A DNA stretch of 64,000 nt from Bacteroidota bacterium (lineage in GTDB: Bacteria; Bacteroidota; Bacteroidia; Chitinophagales; Chitinophagaceae): NCBI GenBank assembly GCA_028876495.1, contig JAGWRO010000011.1, forward strand, positions 1 through 64,000. The letters are read 5' to 3'. Below the pieces are notes generated by a model. The model made no database searches. It was not told where the DNA came from and saw only the letters and a program-made list of their open reading frames with translations. Positions 43,760 through 53,309 of the stretch are shown here, in pieces. The position numbers and the translations under genes are program-made. The first letter of the stretch is position 1, and the number at the start of each line of letters is the position of its first letter.

Positions 43760-44377
43760 CTATTGCGCTATGCGGCTTACCGCATCACTGTACACCAACT
43801 GGTTGTAAGGCCCTATTACGGCTACGCGGCACCAATACTTTTTAGCAGGTTCCAGGTTGGTAAACGTGTACTTGCTGGTAGTGGTCATAAAGGCCGTCCA
43901 CTGGCTGCCGGTTGTCAGCGGGTCGGTAGTGTACTGGGGGCCGTAGCCGATGCTACCCTTTACCCGTGGCACTTTTACTACCAGTTCGCCGGCATTCAGC
44001 CCGTCGGTAAGCGAGATGCTTGCCGGTTTTACGATGGGCGTGGTTTCGCCTTCTTTGGCAAGCTCAAAGCCAGAGCTGATCAGCATGGTTTTGTCGCCAT
44101 TGGCGGTAGTCATTACCGAATTGGCAAGCTGGATCAGGAGCCCTGTCAGGTTGTCCCTCATCTGGTTTTTAATGGCCACTGCATTCTTCTCTTTCTGTTG
44201 CGCGGCAATAAAAGCAGACGAGTAAGCCTGTATAGCTTCATCTATTACAGTCAATGCAGGCGTAGGCGTTAGAAAATTTTTGTTTTCAAACATCGAAGCA
44301 TAAATGCTTTCGGCGGTGGTTTGAAAGTTCGGGTCAGACAACCCGTCGAAGCCGGTGTTTAAACGAGGCTTTTTCAT
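43760..44377 (-). CDS. Fibronectin type III domain protein
   Basis: 205 residues. Residues 1-115 are helical with no named domain (TVIDEAIQAYSSAFIAAQQKEKNAVAIKNQMRDNLTGLLIQLANSV); 118-205 are an Fn3-like sandwich (TTPIVKPASISLTDGLNAGELVVKVPRVKGSIGYGPQYTTD ... YTFTNLEPAKKYWCRVAVIGPYNQLVYSDAVSRIA). No signal peptide. The gene is visibly richer in G and C at third positions than its neighbours, which suggests a different origin or strong codon selection. Function unknown. Confidence 0.7.
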   Translation of the reverse strand: MKKPRLNTGFDGLSDPNFQTTAESIYASMFENKNFLTPTPALTVIDEAIQAYSSAFIAAQQKEKNAVAIKNQMRDNLTGLLIQLANSVMTTANGDKTMLISSGFELAKEGETTPIVKPASISLTDGLNAGELVVKVPRVKGSIGYGPQYTTDPLTTGSQWTAFMTTTSKYTFTNLEPAKKYWCRVAVIGPYNQLVYSDAVSRIAQ

Positions 44378-44701
44378 AACAAATAATTTTGATTAAAATT
44401 TCCTGCAAGCAGCAGGGTTAACGGAGGCAAACCAAAAACTTTTGATCCGTTGGTGCAATCCCTATATTCAGGGATACCGGGTATGGAAATAATTGCTTTC
44501 ATTCCCATTATTTTAAAGCTGAAACGATGCCCAAACGAAACCCTAAAAAGGCAAAAAAGGACCCAACTTTTTTTTAATTGCGGAAATTATTCCGGGAAAA
44601 CGGCGTAGAAATACCCCTTTTTTTGCCGGGCGATGAAAACCATCCGTAGTTTTTTTAAAACAAGAACCCTAAAAATGGCTTTAAAAGAGCCGTTTTTGAA
44701 A

Positions 44702-44939
44702 GAAGAAATCCGGAAAGTGTAGAAAAAAATCGCGATTTTTTAAGAAGGAATTGGGAATGTGTAGTTAAGAATTGCGATTTTTTAAGAAGAAATCGCGAAA
44801 GTGTACTAAATGATCGCGATCTTTTAAGAAGGAATCGGAAAAATGTCCTACACTTTTGCGATTTTGTAAGAAGGAATCGGGAATGTGTAGTAAAGAATCG
44901 CGAATGTGTAAGAAGGAATCGGGAAAATGACAGACACTC
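44702..44939. repeat. 42-bp minisatellite, 5.6 units
   Basis: Five consecutive units of exactly 42 bp plus a partial sixth begin GAAGRAATCGGGAA, contain GTGTAGTAAA-like and end ATCGCGATTTTTTAA. Units start at 44702, 44744, 44786, 44828, 44870 and 44912. Stops occur in the frames, so it is not coding now, although 42 = 14 codons. Confidence 0.85.
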
Positions 44940-45487
44940 TTAGTCTCCCGGGGATAAATTTTGCAATAGGTATAGGCACTTTAGAAAAAATAAACGAAAG
45001 GATAAATATAGCTTACGATAAGCCCGGCTAAATTATCAACAGGGCGGTGAACATTTTTTATATAATTATATTATTAGAAATAATTACCTTGATGGCTTAT
45101 TGAGATCCTCACGATTGAAAACTAACTGTTGATCCAAATAAAAATAGAGGGAATTTGTTGGTTTGCTGGTCGATGAGGTTTGGCAACTACTGAAGTGTTA
45201 CATACAAACAGGATTTTATTGACGCAACTAACAATAAAAAAAACGAAGAAAATGATTATTGAAAATGAAGGCGTTCTAAATTTGGTAATTGCGCCTTATT
45301 CATAAATATAAACGTTGCGGTTATGCTATGGCGAAAGCGTTTAACATAAATCAAACTAACAAAATAGACAGCCCACGCTTCAACAAAAACAAAAGAGGTG
45401 CACAATTGTTTATTTTTATTTTTGTATGCACCACATTTGCTTTTGCGCCAACACACAAAGACAGGTTCATAATTATCCTTTACAAAT

Positions 45488-45495
45488 TATTTTTG
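45488..45495 (+). promoter_or_regulatory. -7 box of the helicase-nuclease gene
   Basis: TATTTTTG, a perfect TAnnTTTG, lies 16 bp before the ATG at 45512. A clear TTG -33 element is not visible at the right distance. Confidence 0.45.
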
Positions 45496-45511
45496 ACTGA
45501 CAAATAAGAAC

Positions 45512-48500
45512 ATGCCTGAATTTACAACTCCTTTAGAAAATCTCTTCCTTTACATAAGGGACATATTCGGCAATCCAACGACTTGCACTGATTTTGAGAA
45601 GGAGAGGAACAACGAGAAAGCAAAAGACATAAATTATTGGGACATTGGAAGCGTTTATGAAATTGCAAGAAAGACTAAACAACAAAATATCACCGAGTTT
45701 GAATTCGTTCTAACTTCTGACATAGAAGTTTTCGGAAGTACGCTTTTGACCATCAAAAAAATTTCTGTTCCACTTCCACCCACGCCACCGACAGAAATTC
45801 AGGACTGGGTTGAAATAAACAATACCCTTAATTCATTCCCGACAATTTCCTTTAAAAAAGAAATTGAACAGAGGCAGAACTTTGAAAATTCACAGCAGAG
45901 GATTAATACTTTTAAGAAATATAAAGATGAATCGCAAAATCCTTTATTTCCAATCACTGTTCCTGAAATTTTAGAAGGGTGGATTACCACCGAAAACAAC
46001 CAGCTTGAAATCATTTCTGAACGAGTAATGAAAATAAAGTTTGAAGAGGATATGAACAGGGTTTCTAAGTATAAAAGATTTGAAACCGAGTTTAATGATT
46101 ATCACAAGCGGTATGAAATTCCAATAAGAATTAATAAGATTTATGACGGCCTCCATAAACTTCACTATGACATTAAAGGCCGGGATAACATAAAACTTTA
46201 TTTTTCTTTTGGGCTTATCAGTGGTAAAATTGGAAAAAATAATTATCGAAACTTCACATTCCATATACCACTCAAAATGACTTTGAAAAGTCATCAGTTG
46301 AAAATTGAGTTTGACACATTCAGCAGTAAGATTTTTGCAGAGCAAAATTTTGCTGGATTACTTTACGAGCATTTTAGTGGCGAATCTGCAAATTCAATAG
46401 AATCAAAAAAGAATGAAGTAATAACTGCTATTGAAAATTTTAACGCCCAACAACAGCAATTCATTTTTGATAGAGATTTTATTAGAGGCACTTTTTACAA
46501 CAATGCCTTAGAAATCTTAAACATCTTTCCAGCTAAAGAAAACGATTTTCTTAAAGGTGAAGAATTAAACTTTGAATATGACAAATCAACAACACCAAAC
46601 ATTCGTTTTAGTTTCTCTCCAATAATTCAAACGAAATTAACTGAATCAAAAATTGATGTTGCAAATGATGCTCAAAATATTGCGAGAAAAATATTTGAGC
46701 TTAAACAAAAAGGTTTGATTGATTTAATTCCTGACTTTTTCAAAAAACTTTTTGGAACAGAAGATATTAATCCCGATTCAATAAGCAATGGTGGAACTAA
46801 TCCAAGACCAGAGAACGAAGGAATAAATACTAACGCATTAATCACATTGCAGTATTTATTTCCATTGCCATTCAACGATGAGCAATTTGAAATCGCTAGG
46901 CGTTTACAAGAACAAGATGCCGTAACAGTTAAAGGACCTCCAGGTACAGGCAAAAGCCATACTATTGCAAATCTTGTTTCTCATTTTGTAGCACAAGGGA
47001 AATCTATCTTAGTTGTTTCTCAAAACTCAAAAGCGTTAAGTGTAATTAAAGACAAGTTGCCAAAGGGAATCCAAAACCTTTCAATCTCGTTAGTGAACGA
47101 AGGACAAGGCAGCGAAACTTTAAAGACATCTGTAAATGCAATCATTACAAACATTTCCAAAGAGCACAATGAAAATAAAATAAAGGAAATAAGTAAGGAG
47201 CAAGAAAATCTTGAAAAGAAGTATTCTGATACACTTCAAAAGATTTACAATTTAATTCAAGCAAACAGCAAACTATTTAAAACTTTCAATCCATTCAAGA
47301 ATGAAATTGAAAGTAAGACCGCAACAGAATGGGCGGAATATTATTTTCAAAACAAGTTTGATGAAAACTATTTCATCATTGACAAGGTAGAATTTGCAGT
47401 CAATAAGGAAAACTTCTCAAAGGAAATTTTAGAATTAATCAAGACAGGCGAAAAACTCAGCGGCAGTGACTTTGAATTACACAAATACAATTTCATTGAG
47501 AGGGAAGAATTTGTTTCACTAACCGAGTTAAGAAAAATTGAGGATTCATTAAATACGATCCTGTCGCAAATAAACCTACACCAATTCGAAAAGGTAAACT
47601 ACCAATTAATTGACGAAACATTTTTAACTGAATTAGAAAAGTTTAATGCTCAATACAACAAACTGAAAGAAAAAAGAACCGCCTTTCATCTTTTGAAAAA
47701 TTCAAATTTTCAAGTCAGCGAACTCAAAGAAATCATAAACGGTAATCAAGAGTTAATTGAACAAATCGAAAATGCAGAAAGGATTTTACTTAATTATAAC
47801 ATTGATATTACACCCATTGCTAATGGAAATCCTTTTGAGCTGCATATTCAAATTAACCAACTTATTTTAAAGTTTGGCGAGAACAATAGTCTTAACTTCT
47901 TTCAGAAAAAGTTATTGAATAAACAATTAAATAGCTTTTTAGAATGTACAGTAAATTATAGTAAGGCTACAAATATTGAACAGATTAAAATAATTGAAAC
48001 TGAAATCCAAAAACGAAAATCCCTTGAGCAGTTAAAAATCACTTTTGGTAATTATTTTCAAAAGAATCAATTAGGAAGTATTGAAAACATTTTAGAAAAC
48101 ATCAGTAATTTAAAATATGCAATTGAATTTGATAGAACTCTTAAATTATTTAATGAAAGATTACTAGAAATAAATTATAGTGTTTTGAATGTTCATTCAA
48201 ATTCGTATGAAGAACAGCTAAGCTACTTAAATAAGATTTTTTTGTATGCACAATACAAAGAACTACATGAGGAATTAAACCAGAAAGTAAAACAAATCAC
48301 AACCCATCCGAAACAGCATCCGCTTATCAGAAAAATTGCCGACGCAATTCTTGACGTTGATAGAACATCATATGAGCGGAATTGCAATAATTACTTTGTT
48401 GAAAAAGAAAAATCAATTACGGCAAATCAATACAATAATCTTTTAGATTCCTTACTATCTCATTTGCCAGAAACAGCAAATATTTTGAACAGAAGGTTGA

Positions 48501-50170
48501 GAGGAAAGGAAAAAGTCAATGTGACGCAATTAAAACTTGAACAAGATTTGTTTTTACAGCAACTCAATAACTTTTTGGAAACTTCCCTTTCAAAAAACAA
48601 CAGCAGTGAGAAACTCTTTGACGATTTACAAACCATTAAGAAAAATCTTGAACGTAACACGGAAGAATTAATCGTAGCTAAAACTTGGTTTGAGAAATCA
48701 AAACGGGTTACTGACAATGAACTTTCTTCCCTCAATGCTTGGCTTAATGACTTAACGAGAATGGGAAAAGGTTTTGGTAGAAATTATGCAAGGGACAAGG
48801 CTGCATCTATTAGTAATATGCAAAGTGCAAAGAGAGCAGTTCCTATTTGGATTATGCAATTGGAATCAGCAATTACATTTTTTCCAGACCCAGCTCCCAA
48901 TCAGTTTGATGTTTTAATTATTGATGAAGCAAGCCAATGTGATATTAGTAGTTTGAATTTAATTTTTCGTGCAAAAAAAGCACTAATAGTTGGAGATGAA
49001 AATCAAACATCTGTTGTAGTTGACAAAAACATAAGCATTGACAGAGTGAATGAATTATTAGATAAGTATTTTTTGCACCATCAATTCAAAACTCAATTTG
49101 ATGTAACAAGCAGAACAAGCAGCGTTTATTCAATGTCAAGCGTGGTTTATCCAAACATTGTTTCACTCAAAGAACATTTTAGATGCCTTCCAGAAATTAT
49201 TGGTTACTCGAATCAATACATTTATGCTAACAGCATTATTCCACTTAAAACTGCAACAGAGCTTTTATACGGAGAGCCAACAGAAATTCAGTACGTGGAA
49301 GATGATATTTCGGACACGAAGAAATCTAAAATTGTTGAGCAAGTTTTAGAACGCATTTTACAATTCATTCAAGATTTTAAGAGCGGGAGAATTACAAAAC
49401 TTCCTACTGTTGGGGTGATTGCGTTGGAAAGTTCGAATGTCAATCACTTAACAGAATTGAATAAGATTATTGCAGGAAATGAAATAGTAAAGCAATATGA
49501 AGATGATTTAGATTTTAAGGTTGGAACTTCAAGAGAATTTCAGGGTGATGAAAGAGATATTATTTTCCTGACAATTTCTGCGACCCATACCTTTGACACG
49601 GTAAGAGGAAGTGATAATATTATTATAAAACCACCTGTAGCAGCAACAACAGAGGAGTTTATGAGAATCTATAATGTAGCAGCAAGTAGAGCAAGAGAAA
49701 AATGTATTTTGTTTCATAGTATCCACCCCGATGCAATTCCATTAATGAATAACCCTAATTGCTATCGCAAAAAATTAATTAACTACTACACAAATCCTAA
49801 TGCTCCACAAACAAGCTCTAATCAGCTTCAAGATTTATTAATTCGTTGTGATGCTAATTCAGGAGAGTTTGAAAAAGGCGTTTGTACCCTTCTTTACAAT
49901 AATAATTTCGGAAATTACATTACCCCACAGTATAAAATTGGAGGATATAAAATTGACTTTGGAATTGTTAAAGACAATAAGAAAATTGCTATTGAATGTG
50001 ATGGATATTTATCTCATTCTGGATTTGAGCAAATACGTAATGACATCAAGCGGCAAGAAATTTTAGAAAGAGTTGGTTGGAAATTTTTTCGAATCCAAAG
50101 CACAGAATGGTTTTATAAAAATGAATTTGTAAGTAGAAAATTAATACGTTGGTTAAATGGAAACAAATAA
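45512..50170 (+). CDS. SF1 helicase with C-terminal Vsr/DUF559-like nuclease, probable single-gene defence protein
   Basis: 1552 residues. The N-terminal about 450 residues have no named domain. Then a UPF1/DNA2-type SF1 helicase: Walker A GPPGTGKSHTIANL (about 475), Walker B/motif II IIDEASQCD (Asp1138), motif III KKALIVGDENQT, motif IV LKEHFRCLPEIIGYSN, motif V EFQGDERDIIFLT and motif VI VAASRAREK. A Glu/Lys-rich helical insertion of about 600 residues separates motifs I and II. The last 100 residues are a PD-(D/E)xK nuclease of the Vsr/DUF559 type: D1482 (YKIDFGI), E1495-C-D1497 (IECDGY), then GWKFFRIQSTEWF. Helicase-nuclease fusions of this sort (Nhi-like) act against phage. Monocistronic, in repeat-rich DNA; the defence role is inferred from architecture. 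Confidence 0.85.
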   Translation: MPEFTTPLENLFLYIRDIFGNPTTCTDFEKERNNEKAKDINYWDIGSVYEIARKTKQQNITEFEFVLTSDIEVFGSTLLTIKKISVPLPPTPPTEIQDWVEINNTLNSFPTISFKKEIEQRQNFENSQQRINTFKKYKDESQNPLFPITVPEILEGWITTENNQLEIISERVMKIKFEEDMNRVSKYKRFETEFNDYHKRYEIPIRINKIYDGLHKLHYDIKGRDNIKLYFSFGLISGKIGKNNYRNFTFHIPLKMTLKSHQLKIEFDTFSSKIFAEQNFAGLLYEHFSGESANSIESKKNEVITAIENFNAQQQQFIFDRDFIRGTFYNNALEILNIFPAKENDFLKGEELNFEYDKSTTPNIRFSFSPIIQTKLTESKIDVANDAQNIARKIFELKQKGLIDLIPDFFKKLFGTEDINPDSISNGGTNPRPENEGINTNALITLQYLFPLPFNDEQFEIARRLQEQDAVTVKGPPGTGKSHTIANLVSHFVAQGKSILVVSQNSKALSVIKDKLPKGIQNLSISLVNEGQGSETLKTSVNAIITNISKEHNENKIKEISKEQENLEKKYSDTLQKIYNLIQANSKLFKTFNPFKNEIESKTATEWAEYYFQNKFDENYFIIDKVEFAVNKENFSKEILELIKTGEKLSGSDFELHKYNFIEREEFVSLTELRKIEDSLNTILSQINLHQFEKVNYQLIDETFLTELEKFNAQYNKLKEKRTAFHLLKNSNFQVSELKEIINGNQELIEQIENAERILLNYNIDITPIANGNPFELHIQINQLILKFGENNSLNFFQKKLLNKQLNSFLECTVNYSKATNIEQIKIIETEIQKRKSLEQLKITFGNYFQKNQLGSIENILENISNLKYAIEFDRTLKLFNERLLEINYSVLNVHSNSYEEQLSYLNKIFLYAQYKELHEELNQKVKQITTHPKQHPLIRKIADAILDVDRTSYERNCNNYFVEKEKSITANQYNNLLDSLLSHLPETANILNRRLRGKEKVNVTQLKLEQDLFLQQLNNFLETSLSKNNSSEKLFDDLQTIKKNLERNTEELIVAKTWFEKSKRVTDNELSSLNAWLNDLTRMGKGFGRNYARDKAASISNMQSAKRAVPIWIMQLESAITFFPDPAPNQFDVLIIDEASQCDISSLNLIFRAKKALIVGDENQTSVVVDKNISIDRVNELLDKYFLHHQFKTQFDVTSRTSSVYSMSSVVYPNIVSLKEHFRCLPEIIGYSNQYIYANSIIPLKTATELLYGEPTEIQYVEDDISDTKKSKIVEQVLERILQFIQDFKSGRITKLPTVGVIALESSNVNHLTELNKIIAGNEIVKQYEDDLDFKVGTSREFQGDERDIIFLTISATHTFDTVRGSDNIIIKPPVAATTEEFMRIYNVAASRAREKCILFHSIHPDAIPLMNNPNCYRKKLINYYTNPNAPQTSSNQLQDLLIRCDANSGEFEKGVCTLLYNNNFGNYITPQYKIGGYKIDFGIVKDNKKIAIECDGYLSHSGFEQIRNDIKRQEILERVGWKFFRIQSTEWFYKNEFVSRKLIRWLNGNK

Positions 50171-50171
50171 T

Positions 50172-50285
50172 CCAACTGGCGCAGGTCTCCCGACCTGTTG
50201 CCGTTCGTTACTTTTTACAACGGTCCTTTTAGATGTTGAATAAGTAACAGTTAAGCACAGGTCGGGAGACCTGCTCTAGAAAGAT
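50172..50285. repeat. 115-bp palindrome-ended repeat, copy 1
   Basis: Starts CCAACTGGCGCAGGTCTCCC and ends GGTCGGGAGACCTGCTCTAG. Both ends contain CAGGTC-TCCC-GACCTG, or its complement, and are inverted with respect to each other. The core has CCGTTCGTTACTTTTTACAA and GTTGAATAAGTAACAGTTAA. It begins right after the helicase-nuclease stop. Confidence 0.8.
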
Positions 50286-50579
50286 ACACTACACTTAGTA
50301 TGCTCCTAACCGTTAGTTGTGCTATCCTTAGTTTGCAATCTAAGGATTTACGAAAATTAAATCTATAACAAAATTCAATCTTAATAAGCTGTATTACTTT
50401 CCATAATAATAATTCCTGGCACTGCTATAAATATCTTACATAAAATGTATTTAGTTGCAAATTAAGTACAGCAGTCCCTAATTATTTAAGCGGTGTATGA
50501 GGCAGCGCAGTAAGAGTATCTTCTTATTTAACCATTCTAAGGCCAGCATGGCGGCTACCCTGAGAATGCATCGATTTAC
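50286..50579. other. Intergenic stretch without recognisable content
   Basis: AT-rich spacer between repeat copy 1 and the DUF1398 gene; no ORF, hairpin or promoter that I can support. Confidence 0.4.
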
Positions 50580-50972
50580 TTAGAGCGCTGGAATTTTCTC
50601 TTCCAACATTTGATTGTTTGATTTGTCATAGTAAATACAAGTCATCTGATTCATATCTACTGTCCATTTTTCGACACCTGTTTCAGCAGAGTGATTACAG
50701 AATGTCGGATAGTTAGTTTGACCTTGCTGATGAATTTTTAAATACTGCTTGAATTTTTCTGCATCACTTATATCCGCAACTTCTAATGTTGAATACTTAG
50801 GTTCTGACTGTACTCGGTAATTATTTTCGCCGACGAAAGATGTGTGACCATCGCTTACGAAAGTATCATATTTAGTAACCCCTAACTTTAAAAGATCTTG
50901 AATATACTTTGGAAAGTCAGCACCACTTTTAACTTTTGAATGAGCTTCCTTAATTTCTTCCAATTGAAACAT
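50580..50972 (-). CDS. DUF1398 (YbcV-like) family protein
   Basis: 130 residues from the internal Met (MFQLEEIKEAHSKVKSGADFPKYIQDLLKLGVTKYDTFVSDG), which is where the family begins; the frame is open 17 codons further up, but that part is unrelated. The pattern VSDGHTSFVGENNYRVQSEPKYSTLEVADISDAEKFKQYLKIHQQGQTNYPTFC is typical of the DUF1398/YbcV group. Cytosolic, function unknown. It lies between two copies of the 115-bp repeat and may be part of the same mobile piece. Confidence 0.75.
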   Translation of the reverse strand: MFQLEEIKEAHSKVKSGADFPKYIQDLLKLGVTKYDTFVSDGHTSFVGENNYRVQSEPKYSTLEVADISDAEKFKQYLKIHQQGQTNYPTFCNHSAETGVEKWTVDMNQMTCIYYDKSNNQMLEEKIPAL

Positions 50973-51053
50973 TTTAATTCGTTTTAGTTCCTGCAAAAAT
51001 GATGAAATATTTAAAAAGAGCAAAGGTGCCGATTATAAAAATGTCAAATTATC

Positions 51054-51166
51054 CCAACTGGCGCAGTTCTCCTGACCTGAGGCCGTTCGTTACTTTTTAC
51101 AATGGTTCTTTTAAAGGTTGAATAAGTAACAGTTAAACACGGGTCGGGAGACCTGCGCTAGAAAGA
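51054..51166. repeat. 115-bp palindrome-ended repeat, copy 2
   Basis: Same structure and core as copy 1, with the left palindrome altered (CAGTTCTCCTGACCTG) and the right one intact (GGTCGGGAGACCTGCGCTAG). Confidence 0.8.
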
Positions 51167-51401
51167 GATAAAGGCAGTGTTATAGCACTAAATCAAAAAA
51201 GGGCTGTAAAAATTATTGAATGAAAAATATAATAGCTACTTTTAAATCATCAAGACATCTGAAACGATTGAGCAATGAGAAAAAAATGTTTTGAAGACCG
51301 AAATTTAATTTTAAAAACAATCATAAAGAAAAGAACCCGTTGATACTTTGTCCCCAATAGCAAATATTACGGCAACATCGGTCAACGCAAAAGTATACCG
51401 C
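51167..51401. other. Intergenic stretch without recognisable content
   Basis: Mostly A-rich; no open frame or repeat that I can support before the hairpin at 51402. Confidence 0.4.
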
Positions 51402-51437
51402 AAAGCCCCGCAAACTCATTTTTAATGCGGGGCTTTA
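51402..51437. terminator. Terminator-like hairpin
   Basis: A 10-11-bp stem (AAAGCCCCGCA / TGCGGGGCTTT) encloses a 13-nt A/T-rich loop. No gene ends just before it on either strand, so it is an orphan or ends an unseen transcript. Confidence 0.5.
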
Positions 51438-51527
51438 TAAGGGGGCTTTTCGGATACTTTTCTTTGTGTTAGCGGTAATCCGATGCAACGTTTTTACCTT
51501 TTTAGTGGTCACCCTTAAAAAACTCTT

Positions 51528-52538
51528 ATGAAAAAAATAATTAGATTTTCAATCCTTTACCTTTTTGTTTTGTCATGTAACAAGAGCCCGGTTGAGGTAA
51601 ATTCACAAGCTACTGGTTTTGACACAGCTTTTATTACAACAAGTTTTGGAGGATTACAATCGGTTTATTTTTTGAACGAAAAAGATGGGTTTGTTTCAAC
51701 TTATAATGGAGGATTATATAAAACTACTGATTCTGCAAAAAACTGGACTGCACTAAATTCAACAACAACTCTTCCAATCCGGGACATTTACTTTACTGAT
51801 TCACAAGTAGGTTTTGCGGTAGGAGGTTTAAATTCCTGTGGAGGCACCGGATGTATTCCACCTGGAGGTTTTATTTTAAGAACTATAGATGGTGGCCAAT
51901 CATGGAGAAATGTTTTTACCCCCACTGAAAAAATCGAAATTACGTCTATCTGTTTTGTGAATTCATCTTTAGGATTTTGCGTCGGTGATGATGTAGTTTT
52001 TAAAACAACAGATGGCGGCCAAACATGGAGTGAGCATAAAATAAATAATATTGGTGGCAAAATGATGCAAATAAAATTTACTAGTTCATCGAAAGGCTAT
52101 ATCGTATGCCTATTTGGTAAGATCCTAGTTACCGAAGATGGCGGTGCAACATGGCAAATAGAAAACCCAAACGGTAATATTGGTTATTATGCAATTTCCG
52201 AAAAAGACGGTTCTATCTTTGTTTCCGGTCAGGGTAAAATTATCAAATCTACAAATGGAGGGGGTTCATGGAGCGAATTATCAAGTTCACCAAGTGATAT
52301 TTACGCTATCCATTTTATAAGCAACCAAACGGGATTTGCATTTGGCAGCGGCAATTATTCTGGCGGAGACTCGGGCTTTCCTTTTGGCTCAATCTACTAT
52401 ACAAACGACGGCGGCGTTTCATGGGATGGAACAGGTGATATAAAAGAAGTTGGCTTAATACAAGACGTAAGTTTTCCTACAAATAAACTTGCTTATGCAA
52501 TAAGTGGAAATAAAATTATTAAGCTAACAGTGAAGTAG
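51528..52538 (+). CDS. YCF48/BNR-repeat lipoprotein
   Basis: 336 residues. Lipoprotein signal ending LFVLSC (Cys17). The mature protein is a beta propeller of YCF48-like or BNR repeats: FLNEKDGFVSTYNGGLYKTTDSAKNWT, ILRTIDGGQSWRNV, VFKTTDGGQTWSEH, ILVTEDGGATWQIE, IIKSTNGGGSWSEL and YYTNDGGVSWDGT give about six blades. Likely anchored in the outer membrane and binding glycans or proteins. No partner gene. Confidence 0.85.
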   Translation: MKKIIRFSILYLFVLSCNKSPVEVNSQATGFDTAFITTSFGGLQSVYFLNEKDGFVSTYNGGLYKTTDSAKNWTALNSTTTLPIRDIYFTDSQVGFAVGGLNSCGGTGCIPPGGFILRTIDGGQSWRNVFTPTEKIEITSICFVNSSLGFCVGDDVVFKTTDGGQTWSEHKINNIGGKMMQIKFTSSSKGYIVCLFGKILVTEDGGATWQIENPNGNIGYYAISEKDGSIFVSGQGKIIKSTNGGGSWSELSSSPSDIYAIHFISNQTGFAFGSGNYSGGDSGFPFGSIYYTNDGGVSWDGTGDIKEVGLIQDVSFPTNKLAYAISGNKIIKLTVK

Positions 52539-52845
52539 GACGGCACACAACAAGACTTTATGCAAGCCGGGCAGACGTGCTAAAAATGAGCGATAGTGCA
52601 TGTTTCAGCAATAGTTACGGGCTGAAGGAACTTTACTAGGCGATAGTAGTAACAATGAACTTTTTATTATAAATTTGGCTAACGGTTTGGGCAGACAGGA
52701 ATTCTAATTCCAGGCCTGCATAAATGCGTGGCCGTTGCAGGCAATTTAGCTCAACGTAAAATTGAAAAATACCACTCTACAAATACAAAATTTACAAGAC
52801 CACATACCAGAAACATTTAATTTTTCACGATATAAATAATTTAAA
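52539..52845. other. 307-bp intergenic stretch with a promoter-bearing repeat
   Basis: 52640-52715 (AGTAGTAACAATGAACTTTT ... TAAATTTGG ... GGGCAGACAGGAATTC) is related to 42466-42540 and carries a -7-like TAAATTTG. Nothing else seen. Confidence 0.45.
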
Positions 52846-53190
52846 ATGAAAAAGGCTATTTTATTGATACTTACCGCAACTACAATATTTGTGTCACAAT
52901 CTTTTGGACAAATAAAAATAGACAGATTTTGTCAAGTAGAGTTGGGTCTGAGAAAGCACGCAATTATTTCCGTTGGACTGGAGGACAGTTTGTTTTTATT
53001 TAAAGACAGCTCGATAATCACAAGATTAAAAATGGTAAACAAATTAACCACATCAACTGACGTTTTAAATTATATGAGTAATCTTGGTTGGACAATCATA
53101 AGCATAATTCCTTTCGGACTTAATACATTACAGGAAAAGTTATATTTCAAAAAATCCTTTGACAAAACCGAATTAATGAATGATAATTAA
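52846..53190 (+). CDS. Small secreted protein of unknown function
   Basis: 114 residues with a signal peptide (MKKAILLILTATTIFVSQSFGQ). The mature part includes LRKHAIISVGLEDSLFLFKDSSIITRLKMVNKLTTSTDVLNYMSNLGWTIISI, with no domain I recognise; similar small exported proteins occur widely in Bacteroidota. Monocistronic; followed by a perfect 15-bp inverted repeat. Confidence 0.5.
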   Translation: MKKAILLILTATTIFVSQSFGQIKIDRFCQVELGLRKHAIISVGLEDSLFLFKDSSIITRLKMVNKLTTSTDVLNYMSNLGWTIISIIPFGLNTLQEKLYFKKSFDKTELMNDN

Positions 53191-53206
53191 TGAAAAAACT
53201 GCCTGC

Positions 53207-53259
53207 AATAACTAAGGTTTCGTTTTGCCCAACGGGCAAGAAATGAAACCTTAGTTATT
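53207..53259. repeat. Perfect nested inverted repeat (cruciform)
   Basis: A 15-bp perfect stem (AATAACTAAGGTTTC / GAAACCTTAGTTATT) encloses an inner 6-bp stem (TTGCCC / GGGCAA) around AAC. No T tract follows on the plus strand, so it is not a simple terminator. Confidence 0.75.
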
Positions 53260-53309
53260 ATCCGCAATGCTTGTGCTCCGAATGAACAGCATCAGTAACT
53301 TGATATTTA

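Larger units (their letters stand above)
44378..45511. other. 1.1-kb non-coding stretch with minisatellite and promoter
   Basis: Apart from the 42-bp minisatellite (44702-44939), a terminator-like hairpin at 44671-44697 (AAAAATGGCT / AGCCGTTTTT) and a perfect -7 box at 45488 (TATTTTTG), nothing recognisable. A 72-codon open frame at 45289-45507 overlaps that promoter and is not called. Confidence 0.6.

Noticed and set aside
44702-44939. CRISPR array
   Set aside because: Units are contiguous diverged copies of one 42-bp sequence, without unique spacers.
45289-45507. 72-codon open frame ending 4 bp before the helicase-nuclease
   Set aside because: Its end overlaps a perfect -7 box for the helicase gene, no domain is recognisable and the hydrophobic stretch is typical of translated AT-rich DNA.
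53207-53259. Integron attC site
   Set aside because: The stem lacks the RYYYAAC/GTTRRRY core ends expected of attC, and no integrase is in the window.
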